Of a DNA stretch of 64,000 bases, positions 32,071 to 42,702 are shown one piece after another (within the stretch, counting starts at the first letter, position 1; each line of letters begins with the position of its first letter). Origin of the DNA: Bubalus kerabau (Eukaryota > Chordata > Mammalia > Artiodactyla > Bovidae); NCBI RefSeq assembly GCF_029407905.1, contig NC_073642.1:8990001-9054000 (forward strand), given 5' to 3'. The notes beneath the pieces are model-generated. The model did not search any database, was not told the DNA's origin, and worked only from the letters and a program-made list of their open reading frames with translations. The position numbers were made by a program, and so were the translations under genes.

Positions 32071-32077
32071 CCTTCCA

Positions 32078-32262
32078 GTTTAAAAAAATTGTGGTAAAAT
32101 ACACCTAACATTAAATCGACCATCTCCACCATTTTCAAGTGTCCGGTTCAGTGGTATTAAGTCCCTTCATACTGTTGTACAACCGTCCCCACTGCCCGTC
32201 TCATGCCCGCTCCCCTACCCCTGGCCGCCACCATACTTTCTGTCTCTGTGAGCCTGACCTCT
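32078..32262 (-). mobile_element. Old L1 (L1M-type) 3' fragment
   Basis: Antisense words GTGGTAAAATACACCTAACA, CACCATTTTCAAGTGTCCGG, TTCAGTGGTATTAAGT and ACTTTCTGTCTCTGTGAG. Abuts a plus-strand L1 end. Confidence 0.82.
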
Positions 32263-32487
32263 ATAGGACTGGCATATATTCACTATTGATACTATGCATA
32301 GGACAGATAACTAATGCAAACCTACTGTATAGCACAGGGAACTCTACTCACTGCTCTGCTGTGACCGAAATGGGAAGGAAATCCAGAAAATAGGGCATTT
32401 ATGTGTACATATGGCTGATTCACTTTGCTGTACAGCAGAGATGGACACAGCAGTGTAGAGCAACTATATTCCAATAAAGGTAGCAGA
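32263..32487 (+). mobile_element. Artiodactyl-type L1 3' end
   Basis: Plus-strand words GATAACTAATGCAAACCTAC, TGTATAGCACAGGGAACTCT, GCTGATTCACTTTGCTGTAC and CAACTATATTCCAATAAAGG. It ends in a short A-rich tail. Confidence 0.88.
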
Positions 32488-32489
32488 AA

Positions 32490-33590
32490 AGAGAGAGAAA
32501 ATAGTACCTGACTATTTCTGCTGTCACACTGATCACTGAGGCCCCCCTCAAACCACCCAGAGCATCAGGCTGCCTCTGAGAGGAAGCCTTCCTGGAGTAC
32601 CCCGGGGCTCACCCTAGTTCAACTCTGCAGTGAAGACCCAAGGGGATGAATGTCATGGCATCGGAAGCTGAACTTAAACCTGGGTCTGGTTGGGTGAGAG
32701 ACCGGGGAACCCACCCCATGCTCCTTAGAGACACGCAGAGATTTAATCCTGCATCCTGATAGCCTGATGACCGCCCAGGTGGCAAGTGCTGATGGCAGAT
32801 TAGGTTAAGTTCGGTTTTGAACTAAAAGCCCAACAAACTTTCCAGTTAGGTCTGAAGTAGCATTTGTTGGGCTTGCCATGAGTCCAGTCACCTTAGAAGT
32901 TCCCTTTGCTGACTTCTTGGTGACAAGGCTCTATCTCAGCAGAGAGGGAACATACCCTCAAGTAGACAGGACAAACACGTGGTCTCCAGATGTGGTCTCA
33001 CAGAGCTGGGGAGGCGTGGGAGCCCCTGCTGGGAGCCAGCTCACATCTGGTGCAGGTGGGGGCCCCACGAGTGAAGTGGAGCGTCTCCATGGGCTCAGCC
33101 AGCACCTCCCACCCCTGACCCTCCTGTCTTGCCTCTACTGCCTCTTCCCTGCCCACTGCTGCTGTTTCCTTCAGAGCCTGGTCCACCCATGTAGGAACAA
33201 GAGCACTATGACTAATTATAAAATCATTATGTGATTAAACTCAATTAACTTCAAATAACCCTTGAAATTTGCTTAATGTCAGCCCTTGGCCCCACTTGAA
33301 CTGCTAAATATTGCTCTGCTTTGAAATCCTGCAGAGACGCGCTCTGGTACCTTCAGCTCTGTGGGCCACCTGTGTCTCTGTGTGCGGGGCAGGGGCTGGT
33401 GATGGTGGTGAGGGTCCTAGAGCAGATGGCAGGGAGCTTCTGGGGGACAGAGGAGGTGAAGTTGGGGCGCCTGCAGCTCTGCTGGGTGTTAGACCATGAA
33501 TTGCTGGTTGCGTACCCTGAGGGACACTTTCCCTTGGGCTCTGACAAGTTTATTCAAACCTTAGACTTTGGACTTGGTGCTTCTTACAGG
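32490..33590. other. Unassigned DNA
   Basis: No repeat or supported exon. Open frames of about 100-118 codons near 32878-33234 and 33321-33635 have no recognisable domain. Confidence 0.42.
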
Positions 33591-33591
33591 C

Positions 33592-33960
33592 TGAATTGGG
33601 TCCTTTTACCCCCAATCTATATGTTGGAGGCCTGACCTCAGTATCTCAAAATATATTTGACTGTATCTGGAGATAGGTAATTAAGTTAAAACGAAGTCAT
33701 TAGGGTGGACCCTGTTCCAGTTGGACTGCTATCCTTATGAGAAGAGGTTAGGACACAGACATGCCCTGAAGGAAGAGCCATGAGGTCACAGGAAGAAGGT
33801 GGCCATTGACAGGCCCAGGAGAGAGGCCTCAGCAGAAACCAGTCCTGCCTGCACCTTGATCATGGGCTTCCAGCCTCCAAAACTGTTGTGTGAGTAACCA
33901 GCGTGTGGTATTCTGTTATGGCAACTTGAGCAGATGAATAAGGACCCTTCACTCTGCTTG
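33592..33960 (+). mobile_element. MLT1-type MaLR LTR
   Basis: Plus-strand order typical of MLT1: TGAATTGGGTCCTTTTACCC, GAGATAGGTAATTAAGTTAA, ATCCTTATGAGAAGAGGTTA, GGAGAGAGGCCTCAGCAGAA, CACCTTGATCATGGGCTTCC and GTGGTATTCTGTTATGGCAA. Nearly full LTR length. Confidence 0.82.
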
Positions 33961-34202
33961 ATTTGGGCCAACTGTCTTCCAACCAGCCCTGTGTTGGGGG
34001 CCAGCAAGTCACCTCATTGGGTGAGGCATCCTGTTAGTCTTTAAGGAGGTAACTGGAGCCCTGATGCGGAGACAGGCACCCCTCATATTAGTTATGAGTA
34101 GAAAGATCAAGAGTTGGGAAAGTGATCAGGAGCCTTTCAGCGGGGAGGCCAGCAGCCACCTGGAATCTCAGTACTGACTAAAGGTTAAAACTCAGCGTTC
34201 AG

Positions 34203-34866
34203 AAACTAAGACCATGGCATCTGGTCCCATCACATCATGGCAAATAGAAGGGGAAAGTGGACATAGGGACAGATTTTATTTTGGGGGGCTCTAAAATCAC
34301 TGTGGATGGTGACTGAAATGAAAAGACACTTGATCTTTGGAAGGAAGGCTATGACAAACCTAGACAGCATATTAAAAAGCAGAGACATCACTTTGCTGAC
34401 AAACGTCTGTATAGTCAAAGCTATGGTTTTGCCAGTCGTCATGTAGGCATGTGAGAGTTGGACCCTAAAGAGGGCTGAATGCCAAAGAATTGATGCCTTT
34501 GAATTGTGATGTTGAAGAAGACTCTTGAGACTCCCCTGGACTGCAAGGAGATCAAACCAGTCAATACTAAAGGAAATCAGTCCTGAATATTCATTGGAAT
34601 GACTGATGCTGAAGCTGAAGCTACAATATTTTGATCACCTGATACAAAGAGCAGAGGACTCATTGGAAAAGACCCTGATGCTGGGAAAGATTGACGGCAG
34701 GAGGAGAAGGGGACACCAGAGGATGAGATGGTTGGATGGCATCACAGACTCAATGGACACGAGTTTGAGCAAACTCTGGGAGACGGTGAAGGACAGGGAA
34801 GCCTGGTGTGCTGCAGTCCATGGGGTTGCAAAGTGTCAGACACACTTAGCAACTGAACAACAACAA
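34203..34866 (+). mobile_element. BovB 3' half fragment
   Basis: Plus-strand BovB from the region coding the C-terminal part of the reverse transcriptase (CATCATGGCAAATAGAAGG, AAAATCACTGTGGATGGTGA) to the 3' end (CTTAGCAACTGAACAACAAC). Stops and shifts destroy the frame. It is followed directly by an L1, so one of the two probably used the other's A-rich end as its target. Confidence 0.94.
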
Positions 34867-34869
34867 AAA

Positions 34870-35655
34870 TGTTAGGAGAACAGGGTAGGAAGACACATAA
34901 ATGACCAAAAGGTACATGAAAAGGGATTCAACATCATTAATTAGCAGAGAGATTAAAATCAAAACTGCAATGAGACGTCACCACACACCTGTTAAGATTG
35001 CTGTTTTTAAAAGACAGGAGATAATGAATGTTGGTAAGGATGTAGAGAAAAGGGAACCTTTGGGCACTCTTGGTGAGAATGTAAACTGGTGTAACCACTA
35101 TGTAGAACAGTATGGCCGTTCCTTAAAAAATTAAAAATAGGACTACCCTATGATCCATCAATTCCACTTCTGGGTATTTATCCAAAGGAAATGAAATCGG
35201 GATCCTGAATTCACATTAGCTAAGATATGAAACAACATAAATGTCCATCAATGGATGAAGAGACAAAGAAATTTATAAATGTATGAGTACAATGCAAAAT
35301 TATTCAGCCTTAGAAAAGGAGTTCCTTCTATTTGCAACAATATGGATGAAACTGGGGGACATTATGCTGAGTGAAATAACCCAGTTGCAGATGTAGAATC
35401 TAAAAAGGTTGAATCCATAAACAGAGAGTATGATGGTGATTCCCAGGGGGTGGGGCAGCGGGGGAGAAAGGGAGATGCTGGTCAAGGGTATAAAGGTTCA
35501 GGTAGGTCAGATGACTGAGAGCAGGAACAAGAACATGTGAACTGCGTGAAGAGACGGCCAGGTCGATTAGACTGCAGTTATCATCTCACTGTGAGCATGT
35601 GAATCCAAACAGCAGGTTGTACACTTCACATGTATACAATTTTTGTTAAAAGAAA
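34870..35655 (+). mobile_element. L1 3' half (L1MA-like)
   Basis: Clear plus-strand order: GGATTCAACATCATTAATTA, GAGACGTCACCACACACCTG, TTGGTGAGAATGTAAACTGG, CTTCTGGGTATTTATCCAAA, TGTCCATCAATGGATGAAG, GACATTATGCTGAGTGAAAT and GGTTGTACACTTCACATGTA, with an A-rich end. 5'-truncated; no ORF. Confidence 0.9.
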
Positions 35656-35661
35656 AAGAAA

Positions 35662-35756
35662 TGGATCGTCCAGTTCAGTCGCTCAGTTGTGTCCGACTCT
35701 TTGCGACCCCATGGACTGCAGCACGCCAGACCTCCCTGTCCATCACCAACTCCCGG
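35662..35756 (-). mobile_element. Very short BovB 3' end copy
   Basis: Antisense BovB terminus: CCAGTTCAGTCGCTCAGTTG through CCCTGTCCATCACCAACTCC. Under 100 bp, an extreme 5' truncation. Confidence 0.88.
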
Positions 35757-35934
35757 CGTTTGGATAAGAACTGACTAAATGCTCAGTGTCCTGGTTTCCT
35801 CACCTATAAAATAGGGATGGTTAAGTGTCCACCTCACAGGGTCCTGAGACTTAATTGAATTAATTACAACTTAGAACTGGCTGCCAGAAGTATTAGCAAT
35901 TGTATTAGTTTTCTGTTGCTGTGTAATAAATGAG

Positions 35935-36138
35935 TAAGTGAAAGTCACTCAGTCGTGTCTGACTCTTTGCGACCCTGTGGACTGTAGCCTGCCAGGCTCC
36001 TCTGCCCCTGGTATTCTCCAGGCAAGAATACTGGAGTGGGTAGCTGTTCCCTCCTCCAGGCGATCTCAACCCAGGGATCAAACCCACGTCTCCTGTGTTG
36101 CAGGTGAATTCTTTACCGTCTGAGCCACCACAGAAGTC
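35935..36138 (-). mobile_element. Bov-tA SINE with perfect 15-bp target duplication
   Basis: Antisense Bov-tA from AAGTGAAAGTCACTCAGTCG to GAGCCACCACAGAAGTC. The flanking repeat TGTGTAATAAATGAG is identical at 35920-35934 and 36139-36153, which suggests a comparatively recent insertion. Confidence 0.97.
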
Positions 36139-36337
36139 TGTGTAATAAATGAGCACATACTTAGTGGGTTCACAAGATGCCCTTGTGTTAGCTCACAGTC
36201 CTGCAGGTCAGAAGACCTGAGACATCATGGCTGGGTTCTCTGCTCAGGGTCTGACAGATGGAATCAGGGTCTTGGTCAGGCTGAGTTCCCTTATGGAGGT
36301 TCTGAGCAAGAATCAGCCTCCAAGCTCAGTCACTTTG

Positions 36338-37163
36338 TTGTTGCTGAGACACTAAGTTGTGTCCAACTCTTGGCAATTCCATGGACTACAGTGTGCCAGG
36401 CTTCCCTGTCCTTCACTGTCTTCTGGAGTTTGCTCAAACTCATGTCCTTTGAGTTGGTGATGCTATCTAACCACCTCATCTTCTGCTGCCTCCTTCTTTT
36501 GCCTTCAATCTTTTTTGGCATCAGGGTCTTTCCCAATGAGTTGGCTCTTTGCACCAGGTGGTCAAAGTATGGGAGCTTCAGCATCAATCCTTCCAATGAA
36601 TAGTCAGGGTTGATCTCCTTTAGGATGAACTGATTTGATCTCCTTGCAGTCCATGGAACTCTCAAGAATCTTCTCCAAAACTACAGTTGGAAGGCATCAA
36701 TTCTTTGGTGTTCAGCCTTCCTTAGGGTACAACTCTCACATCCATACATGACAACCGAAAAAACCATAGCTTTGACTATACAGACCTTTGTTGGCAAAAT
36801 GATGTCTCCACTTTTTAATATCCTGTTTAGGTCTGTCCTTGCTTTCCTTCCCAGGAGCAAGTGTCTTTTCATTTCATGGCTGCAGTCACCATCCACAGTG
36901 ATTTTGGAGCCCAAGAAAATAAATAAAATCTATCACTATTTCCACTTTTCCCCTTCTATTTGCCATGAAGTGATGGGACCAGATGCCATGATCTTAGTTT
37001 TTGAATGTTGAGTTTCAAGCTAGAATTTTCACTCTCTTCTTTCACCCTCATCCAGAGGCTCTGTAGTTCCTCTTCGCTTTCTGCCATTAGAGTGGTATCA
37101 TCTGCATGTCTGTGGTTGCTGATATTTCTCCCAGCAATCCTGAATCCAGCTTGTGTCAAATTC
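36338..37163 (-). mobile_element. BovB 3' fragment
   Basis: Antisense BovB running from the 3' terminus (TTGTTGTTGCTGAGACACTA) to the reverse transcriptase palm; the YADD codons are altered (GTCATGCAGATGATACC on the minus strand reads HADD). Inserted in the MLT1-like LTR. Confidence 0.94.
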
Positions 37164-37549
37164 ACTTCTTTACCATTGTAGGAATGAGACCCCTGTTTCT
37201 TTAGGTTAGCCGTCAGCCAGGGGCTGCTCTCAGCACGTGGGGGTCACCCACATGCCTCACCATGTGGTCCCCTCCACCTTCAAAGTCATCCACTGAGATC
37301 TGCCCTTGCGTTGAATCCCTTTCAGGCTTTGAATCTCTTTAGCCAGGGTGACCCCCGCCCTTCCAAGGGACCACATGATTTACCCAGTGTGATTGCCCTT
37401 TCTTAAGATCAGCTGATTTGGAACCCGACTTACATTTATGAGACCCCCTCACAGGGGCATCTAGACTAGTATTTGATCGAACATCTGCAAGAGCACATGA
37501 GTATATACCATCCCAGAATTTTGCTGGCCACAGCAATACTCGTTATCTT

Positions 37550-38178
37550 AAATGTATCATTCCAGCTCTATTTGGAGAGCTCCTTTGGGTGAAAGCAGCC
37601 TAGTTTGCTTGCCTCTAGAAAAGTCTCCTGCAGATAAGGTTGAAGTGACGTGAAGAATGCATTATCTCCTTGAGTCATTTCTATACACTTTCTACTGACC
37701 TACTGGGAAGGGGTCCTCACTCTTTTTTTTTTTTTTTTGGGTCCTCACTCTTTTCCTCTTTTACTCCCAGCTCCTTTCCCCACTTATTGATTACATCCCC
37801 CTTCTCCCTCCTTGTAGGGGTTGCTGTACCACGATAAGCAACGATCTTTGCTGAGACTGACCCTGGTGTCCCATAGTCTGGGTGCTCATCCCTCAAGTTA
37901 ATAGTTGGAGTCATGGTCGGCTGATGGATACAGTGGGAAAGTTTCCAAAGACTCCACTGAAAGACTGTGGCTTCTGTGTAGCAGGTTGGACCTCGGCAAG
38001 GTTGGGTGATGCTCCTCTTGGTGTCTGCCGAAGTCCCTCACCTGGTTCTTCAAGAAATGTGTCCCCAACCCTCAGAGGCTGAGGAGCCTGAGAATGTTAT
38101 CATGTCTGCTCCGAGGGGAGCAAGCAGTTACCATGCTTGGGGACAGTGGAGCCCGATGGGGACTTTGATGATTTTCGC
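37550..38178. other. Unassigned DNA with a poly-T insertion
   Basis: No named repeat or exon. The duplication at 37711-37754 is described separately. Confidence 0.45.
37711..37754 (-). repeat. Poly(T) run between identical 16-bp repeats
   Basis: GGGTCCTCACTCTTTT occurs at 37711-37726 and again at 37739-37754. Between them is only T (16 T in total from 37723 to 37738). This is the pattern expected of a target-site duplication around a retroposon reduced to its poly-A tail on the minus strand; simple local tandem duplication is the alternative. Confidence 0.8.
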
Positions 38179-38253
38179 GATGGTTAATTTAATGTATCAG
38201 CTTGGAAGGTGTTTTTGGATGAGATTAACTTTTAAATTGGTGGGCTCTGAGTA

Positions 38254-38445
38254 GAGTGTCTGACTCTTTGTGACTCCACAGAATGTAGCCTACTAGGCTC
38301 CTCTGTCCATGGAATTTTCCAGGCAAGAGTACTGGAGTGGGTTGCCATTTCCTTCTCCAGGGGCTCTTCCTGACCCAGGGATCGAACCCGGGTTTCCCAC
38401 ATTGCAGGCAGATGCTTTACCATCTGAGCCACCTGGGAATCCCAT
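38254..38445 (-). mobile_element. Bov-tA SINE
   Basis: Antisense copy, GAGTGTCTGACTCTTTGTG to ATCTGAGCCACCTGGGAATC. Its upstream target copy AATTGGTGGGCTCTGAGTA lies at 38235-38253. The downstream copy has been split by a Bov-A trimer and resumes at 38880-38898. Confidence 0.95.
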
Positions 38446-38454
38446 AAATTGGTG

Positions 38455-38879
38455 CTGCTGCCGCTGCTAAGTCACTTCAGTCGTGTCCGACTCTGTGCGA
38501 CCCCATAGGCAGCCCACCAGGCTCTCCCGTCCCTGGGATTCTCCAGGCAAGAACACTGGAGTGGGTTGCCATTGCCTTCTCCAGTGCATGAAAGTGAAAA
38601 GTGAAAAGTGAAAGTGAAGTCGCTCAGTCGTGTCAGACTCTTAGTGACCTCATGGACTGCAGCCTACCAGGCTCCTCCATCCATGGGATTTTTTGGGCAA
38701 AAGTACTGGAGTGGGGTGCCATTGCCTTCTCCAATGCATGAAAGTGAAAAGTTAAAGTGAGGTTACTCAGTCGTGTCTGACTCTTCGCAACCCCATGGAT
38801 TGCAGCCTACCAGTCTCATCCGTCCGTGGGATTTTCCAGGCAAGAGTACTGGAGTGGGTTGCCGTTGCCTTCTCCGTTG
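38455..38879 (-). mobile_element. Trimeric Bov-A SINE
   Basis: Three Bov-A monomers follow one another in antisense. Monomer 1 (38455-38588) starts with CTGCTGCCGCTGCTAAGTCA. Monomer 2 (about 38620-38736) starts with CGCTCAGTCGTGTCAGACTC. Monomer 3 (about 38763-38879) starts with CTCAGTCGTGTCTGACTCTT. The linkers are GAAAGTGAAAAGTG-type sequence. The usual BOV-A2 is a dimer. AATTGGTG occurs on both sides (38447-38454 and 38880-38887), placing this insertion within the target duplication of the preceding Bov-tA. Confidence 0.9.
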
Positions 38880-39194
38880 AATTGGTGGGCTCTGAGTAAA
38901 GAAGGTTGCCGTGCATGGTGTGGGTGGGCCATGCCCAATCAATTGAAGGCCAGGATAGACCAGGAAGACTGGCATCTCCAAACCAAAAAAAAAAAAAAAA
39001 TTCTCTAGCAGACTGTCTTTGGCCTGGAAATGCACCATTGGATTTCCAGGTCTCTGCCTGCCTGTCTGCAATGCAGAAGTGGACTCCCCAGCTTCTGTGA
39101 CTCTGAGCAAATTCTGTGTAATAAATCTGTCTGTCCCAAGGCACCTCCTGTTGGTTCTCTTTCTCTGGAGAACCCTGATTGGGGCAGATATTTT

Positions 39195-40080
39195 TATCAG
39201 ATCTGCTGTTTTCTCCCTCCATTCAGTGGTGTCGCACATTCTAGTCCTCAAGCCTGGGAGCTAGTGGCCGCCTTTCTCTGTCACCTGCCCTCCCCAACCC
39301 CTGCTCAGCCCCCAGTCTTGGCTGAGCCCCCTCTGAATGTGTCAGCTGTGCCTGCTCTCCTCTGTTTGTAATTCTCTCCCTTGGGCCTTAATATCTTCTT
39401 GGCTAAAGACCTTTTAAGTTGTTTTACTGGTGTCTTTACTTGCAACTTAACCCTCTCATTCTCTGCAGAGATACTGTCCCCAAACATGGCTCACCGCATG
39501 CCACTTCCCTCCTTAGATTGGTTCACATTCTGGCAACAATTACCTTTCCAGTTTCCTGTCCTGACCTTCTCACTTCCCTACCACTGACTTAGGTGACCTT
39601 GTTCATGCCCCATGACCTCACTCAAGGCCACCTCTCCAGTGGGAGGCTTTTCCAAAGTCTCTGATAGTGTTTTCTTTTTTTTTTTTTTGAACACACAAGA
39701 CTTGGGGGTGTGGTCTAGACACGACACGGTTTTCTCTCCATTTCCTGCCTCACCTGGACTCCGTGAGCTCACCAGCCACTCTAAAGCAATGGAACGTCTT
39801 GCAGTGTTGACAGCAAGCAGGGCTTCCACGCAGGACTGAAGACGCTCAGTCCTGAGCAAAATCCAATGCTGTGAATCAGAGTCAAGTTAATAGCTGTCTC
39901 CTCCAAGTACCAGGGCCGGCTGCTTGCCCCATCGTGTGGGGGACAAGAGCACCTCGCTTGCCTTCCCTGTTGCCTTGGCCCCCGGTTTGCTGTTTCTGCT
40001 AGAGCGTGGCGAGAGAGTGGGAAGGAGCTAACAACAGCTTTGCCTGATGCTTCGGTCAGTGTGAGCGTCATAACCCACAG
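39195..40080. other. Unassigned DNA
   Basis: It contains a poly-T run at about 39670-39689. No recognised gene. Confidence 0.42.
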
Positions 40081-40084
40081 CGAA

Positions 40085-40620
40085 GGGGGCTTAAATATTA
40101 GAAATCTATTTCCTCACAGTTCTGGAGGCTGAAGTCCAAGACCAAGGTGCCACCAGGGTCTGTTTCTGCTGAGACCCCTCTTCCCGACTTGCAGGCAGCC
40201 ACCTCCTCACTGCTTCTCACATGGCAGAGGAAGCTAGCCCTCTGGAGTTTCTTCTTGGGTACTAAGTTGCTTCAGTCATGTCCATCTCTTTGTGACCCCA
40301 TGGACTATAGCCCACCAGGCTCCTTTGTCCGTGGGATTCTCCAAGCAAGAATACTAGAGTGGGTTGCCATGCCCTCCTCTAGGGGATCTTCCTGACGTAG
40401 GGGTCGAACCCATGTCTCTTACATTTTCTGCACAGGCAGGCAGGTTCTTTACCACTAGCACCACCTGGGAAGTGGCATTAATCTCATCATAGGGACTCCA
40501 CCCCCATGGCTTCATCTAAAACTGTCTCCCAAAGGGCCCTTCTCCAAATATCATCACACTGGGGTAGGGCTTCCACACGTGCATTTGCCGGGGACATGAT
40601 TCAGTCCATAGCCCTTGCCA
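40085..40620 (-). mobile_element. MLT1-type LTR split by a SINE
   Basis: Antisense MLT1 words: CACAGTTCTGGAGGCTGAAG (40114), CAAGACCAAGGTGCCACCAG (40137), then after the SINE GGCATTAATCTCATCATAGG (40474), TCTCCCAAAGGGCCCTTC (40525) and GACATGATTCAGTCCATAGC (40593). Confidence 0.8.
40259..40472 (-). mobile_element. Bov-tA SINE
   Basis: Antisense copy from GTACTAAGTTGCTTCAGTC to TAGCACCACCTGGGAAG, with GGGGTCGAACCCATGTCTC as the reverse of the B box. It inserted in the MLT1-type LTR. Confidence 0.94.
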
Positions 40621-40624
40621 CTGG

Positions 40625-42470
40625 GAGATGTTAGCCGCTCTCTGGATGTAGCTCCTTTCAGAGCTGCCTCTCCTTCATCCTGCCGCTGTGGGTCTTCAGA
40701 GGCTAAAGCCCCTGTGAAGAGGGGGTACTTCCCTCCAGCTCTTGCCCCCTCCTCAGGTCCAGTTTCTCTAGCTGTCCCCCTGCACAGACCTCTGTGTGGT
40801 ATCGTCCCTTGAACAATGTTACCAGGACAAGCTCCCACTTGTGGATTCTTGTCTGGATCCTTAACTCACCTGTGGAGGGAAGACCCTCTGCTTTGGCTTC
40901 AGCCTCTCTCCTGATCCCTTAGGCATGAGCCAGACTCAACCCCATGCATCCTGTACTCCAAAGCAATCCAAGCATCTGCTCAGAGCACCTCATTGAGAGA
41001 GAGACTGAAGCCTCAGCGAGGTCAGCGCCTGGGATCCTGTTTCATTTGTCGGAGGCCACAATGCCACCCCCAGCTTGGGCCGGCCGTGCCGGCCTGTGAT
41101 CTTCCACACGTCCACGTTCACCTGTCCTCCTCTGCAAGCCCGAGTCCACATGGTCTTACTGCTGCTGAGTGGACCACATCGACCTGCTTTGTCTTGTGGT
41201 CCTGCTTCCTAAGAAAGATGACCACTGGTTTCCGCCAGACCTTAGGAGGGTTAATTTCTTATCTGGCACCTGGATTTTGCCCTGTTGAGCCCCGCTGTGG
41301 CTGGGGCCACAAGACCACCAGCCTAAACATGGCTACTGGAGCCACAGGTGGGGTGGGATGTGGACAGGCCCTCTGGAACATGCTTCCTGCAGCCTGGAGC
41401 TGGATTGTATTTTCCTGGACATCCAGTTCCTGGCGTCCGGCCTATCACTTTGCTTGGAATAGGTACATAGTTTACCAGTGAGAAGAATGTACATCTTTGT
41501 TGAAAAAGATGTGCTTGCTTGTTTCCAATGCCCCCACAGCACCTTGCAGCATGCTTTATGAGACTGAAGTGCTTAATAAATATTTTTGACTGATGCGCTG
41601 GGGAAAAGGTGGTCCAGACATGCCTTCTGGAAATGTCCAATAAGCCCCATTATTTCTTTTTTGCAGTCAGTGAAATGGACCTTTTGGCATTAATTCCGAA
41701 AGGGCAGTAAACAAAGATGGCTGTATAATTTTATTGTCTCTCATCCTCGTCGGAGCCGACTTCCTCGCCTCCATCTGCAGCTCTGCCTCATTGCGTCTGG
41801 GTTCACCTCTAGCACAGCTGTTGGATCACGCTAATAGCCCCTGGATCTTCATTTTAAACAATAATGTTTGTTTCCAGAATAATTGAGTTCAGCAGGGACA
41901 CAAAGGGTGTAGAACACTTTATAACACTTGCTATGAAAAGGGGAAATCAAGAATTTGCTTGATGGCATTTAGTTCAGGGAACACAATTTGTCAGAACTGT
42001 CTTAATCTACTTACATTTTAGTGATTCGGGGCTGGGGGAAAGAGCCTCAGACGTAAAATTCCAGGAGCACTTCTGGCAAAGCCTGCCGGTTTAATTCAGA
42101 TGTTAAATATTTTCAGGAGGGTCAAGCTCTCAAGGCCCAGAATGTTTTGTCTTTTGAGTGAAACTAGCTCAAATAAAACAGAGATAATCAGTAGCCCCAA
42201 CCTGGGATACACTTCACCGTAGAAGGGTCAGAGGTCCCAATTTTACAGGAAACTAATGTTCCAGCTCTGGGGCTCTGAGAAAAGAGTTTGAAATGTGAAT
42301 AATTTCATTATGTAAAATGCAGCTTAAGAAAATCTTTGTTCCTGGAAAATAGATGCTTTATTTAAGGTTGATGAAGTTGGAACTCTATCTGTCTGCAATT
42401 TGCCCAACCTAGATGAGTGGACATTCCCACCAAGGAACTGTGCAGAGTGACTTTTCCGAAGGGGCCCTGC
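40625..42470. other. Largely unique region, AT-richer to the right
   Basis: No recognised repeat. 41640-42360 is AT-rich, non-repetitive and rich in short TAAT/ATTA words, unlike decayed transposon sequence. A candidate conserved non-coding stretch, but conservation cannot be seen from one sequence. No supported exon. Confidence 0.45.
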
Positions 42471-42482
42471 CGTGTTTCCCAG

Positions 42483-42690
42483 CTTGTGTTCAGTTGTTCA
42501 GTTGTGTCCGACTCTTTGTGACCACATGGACTGTAGCCCACCAGGCTCCTCTGTCCATGGGATTTTCCTGGCAAGAATACTAGAGTGGGTTGCCATTTCC
42601 TCCTCCAGGGGATCCTCCTGACCCAGAGATTGAACCTGTGTCTTCTGTATTGCAGGCAGATTCTTTAACGCTGAGCCACTGGGGGCTTTC
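42483..42690 (-). mobile_element. Bov-tA SINE with target duplication
   Basis: Antisense copy (TTCAGTTGTTCAGTTGTGTC to GCTGAGCCACTGGGGGC). Flanks CGTGTTTCCCAG (42471-42482) and CGTATTTCCCAG (42691-42702) match at 11 of 12 positions. Confidence 0.95.
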
Positions 42691-42702
42691 CGTATTTCCC
42701 AG

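Larger units (their letters stand above)
35895..37545 (-). mobile_element. Old MaLR (MLT1-like) LTR split by two insertions
   Basis: Antisense MLT1-like words precede and follow the insertions: GTATTAGTTTTCTGTTGCTG (35902), TAGCTCACAGTCCTGCAGG (36189) and ATCAGGGTCTTGGTCAGG (36263), then TTTGAATCTCTTTAGCCAGG (37327), TTAAGATCAGCTGATTTGG (37403) and ATCTAGACTAGTATTTGAT (37459). A Bov-tA (35935-36138) and a BovB (36338-37163) lie inside it. Confidence 0.68.
38180..39190 (+). mobile_element. Old LTR (MaLR-like) interrupted by SINEs
   Basis: The flanks of the SINE cluster read continuously as an old LTR: GATGGTTAATTTAATGTATC (38179), GGGCTCTGAGTAAAGAAGG (38887), GGTGGGCCATGCCCAATCA (38923), GTAATAAATCTGTCTGTCCC (39118, with a polyadenylation signal) and TTCTCTGGAGAACCCTGATT (39161). 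A poly-A run at about 38984-39000 lies inside. Exact subfamily not assigned. Confidence 0.6.
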
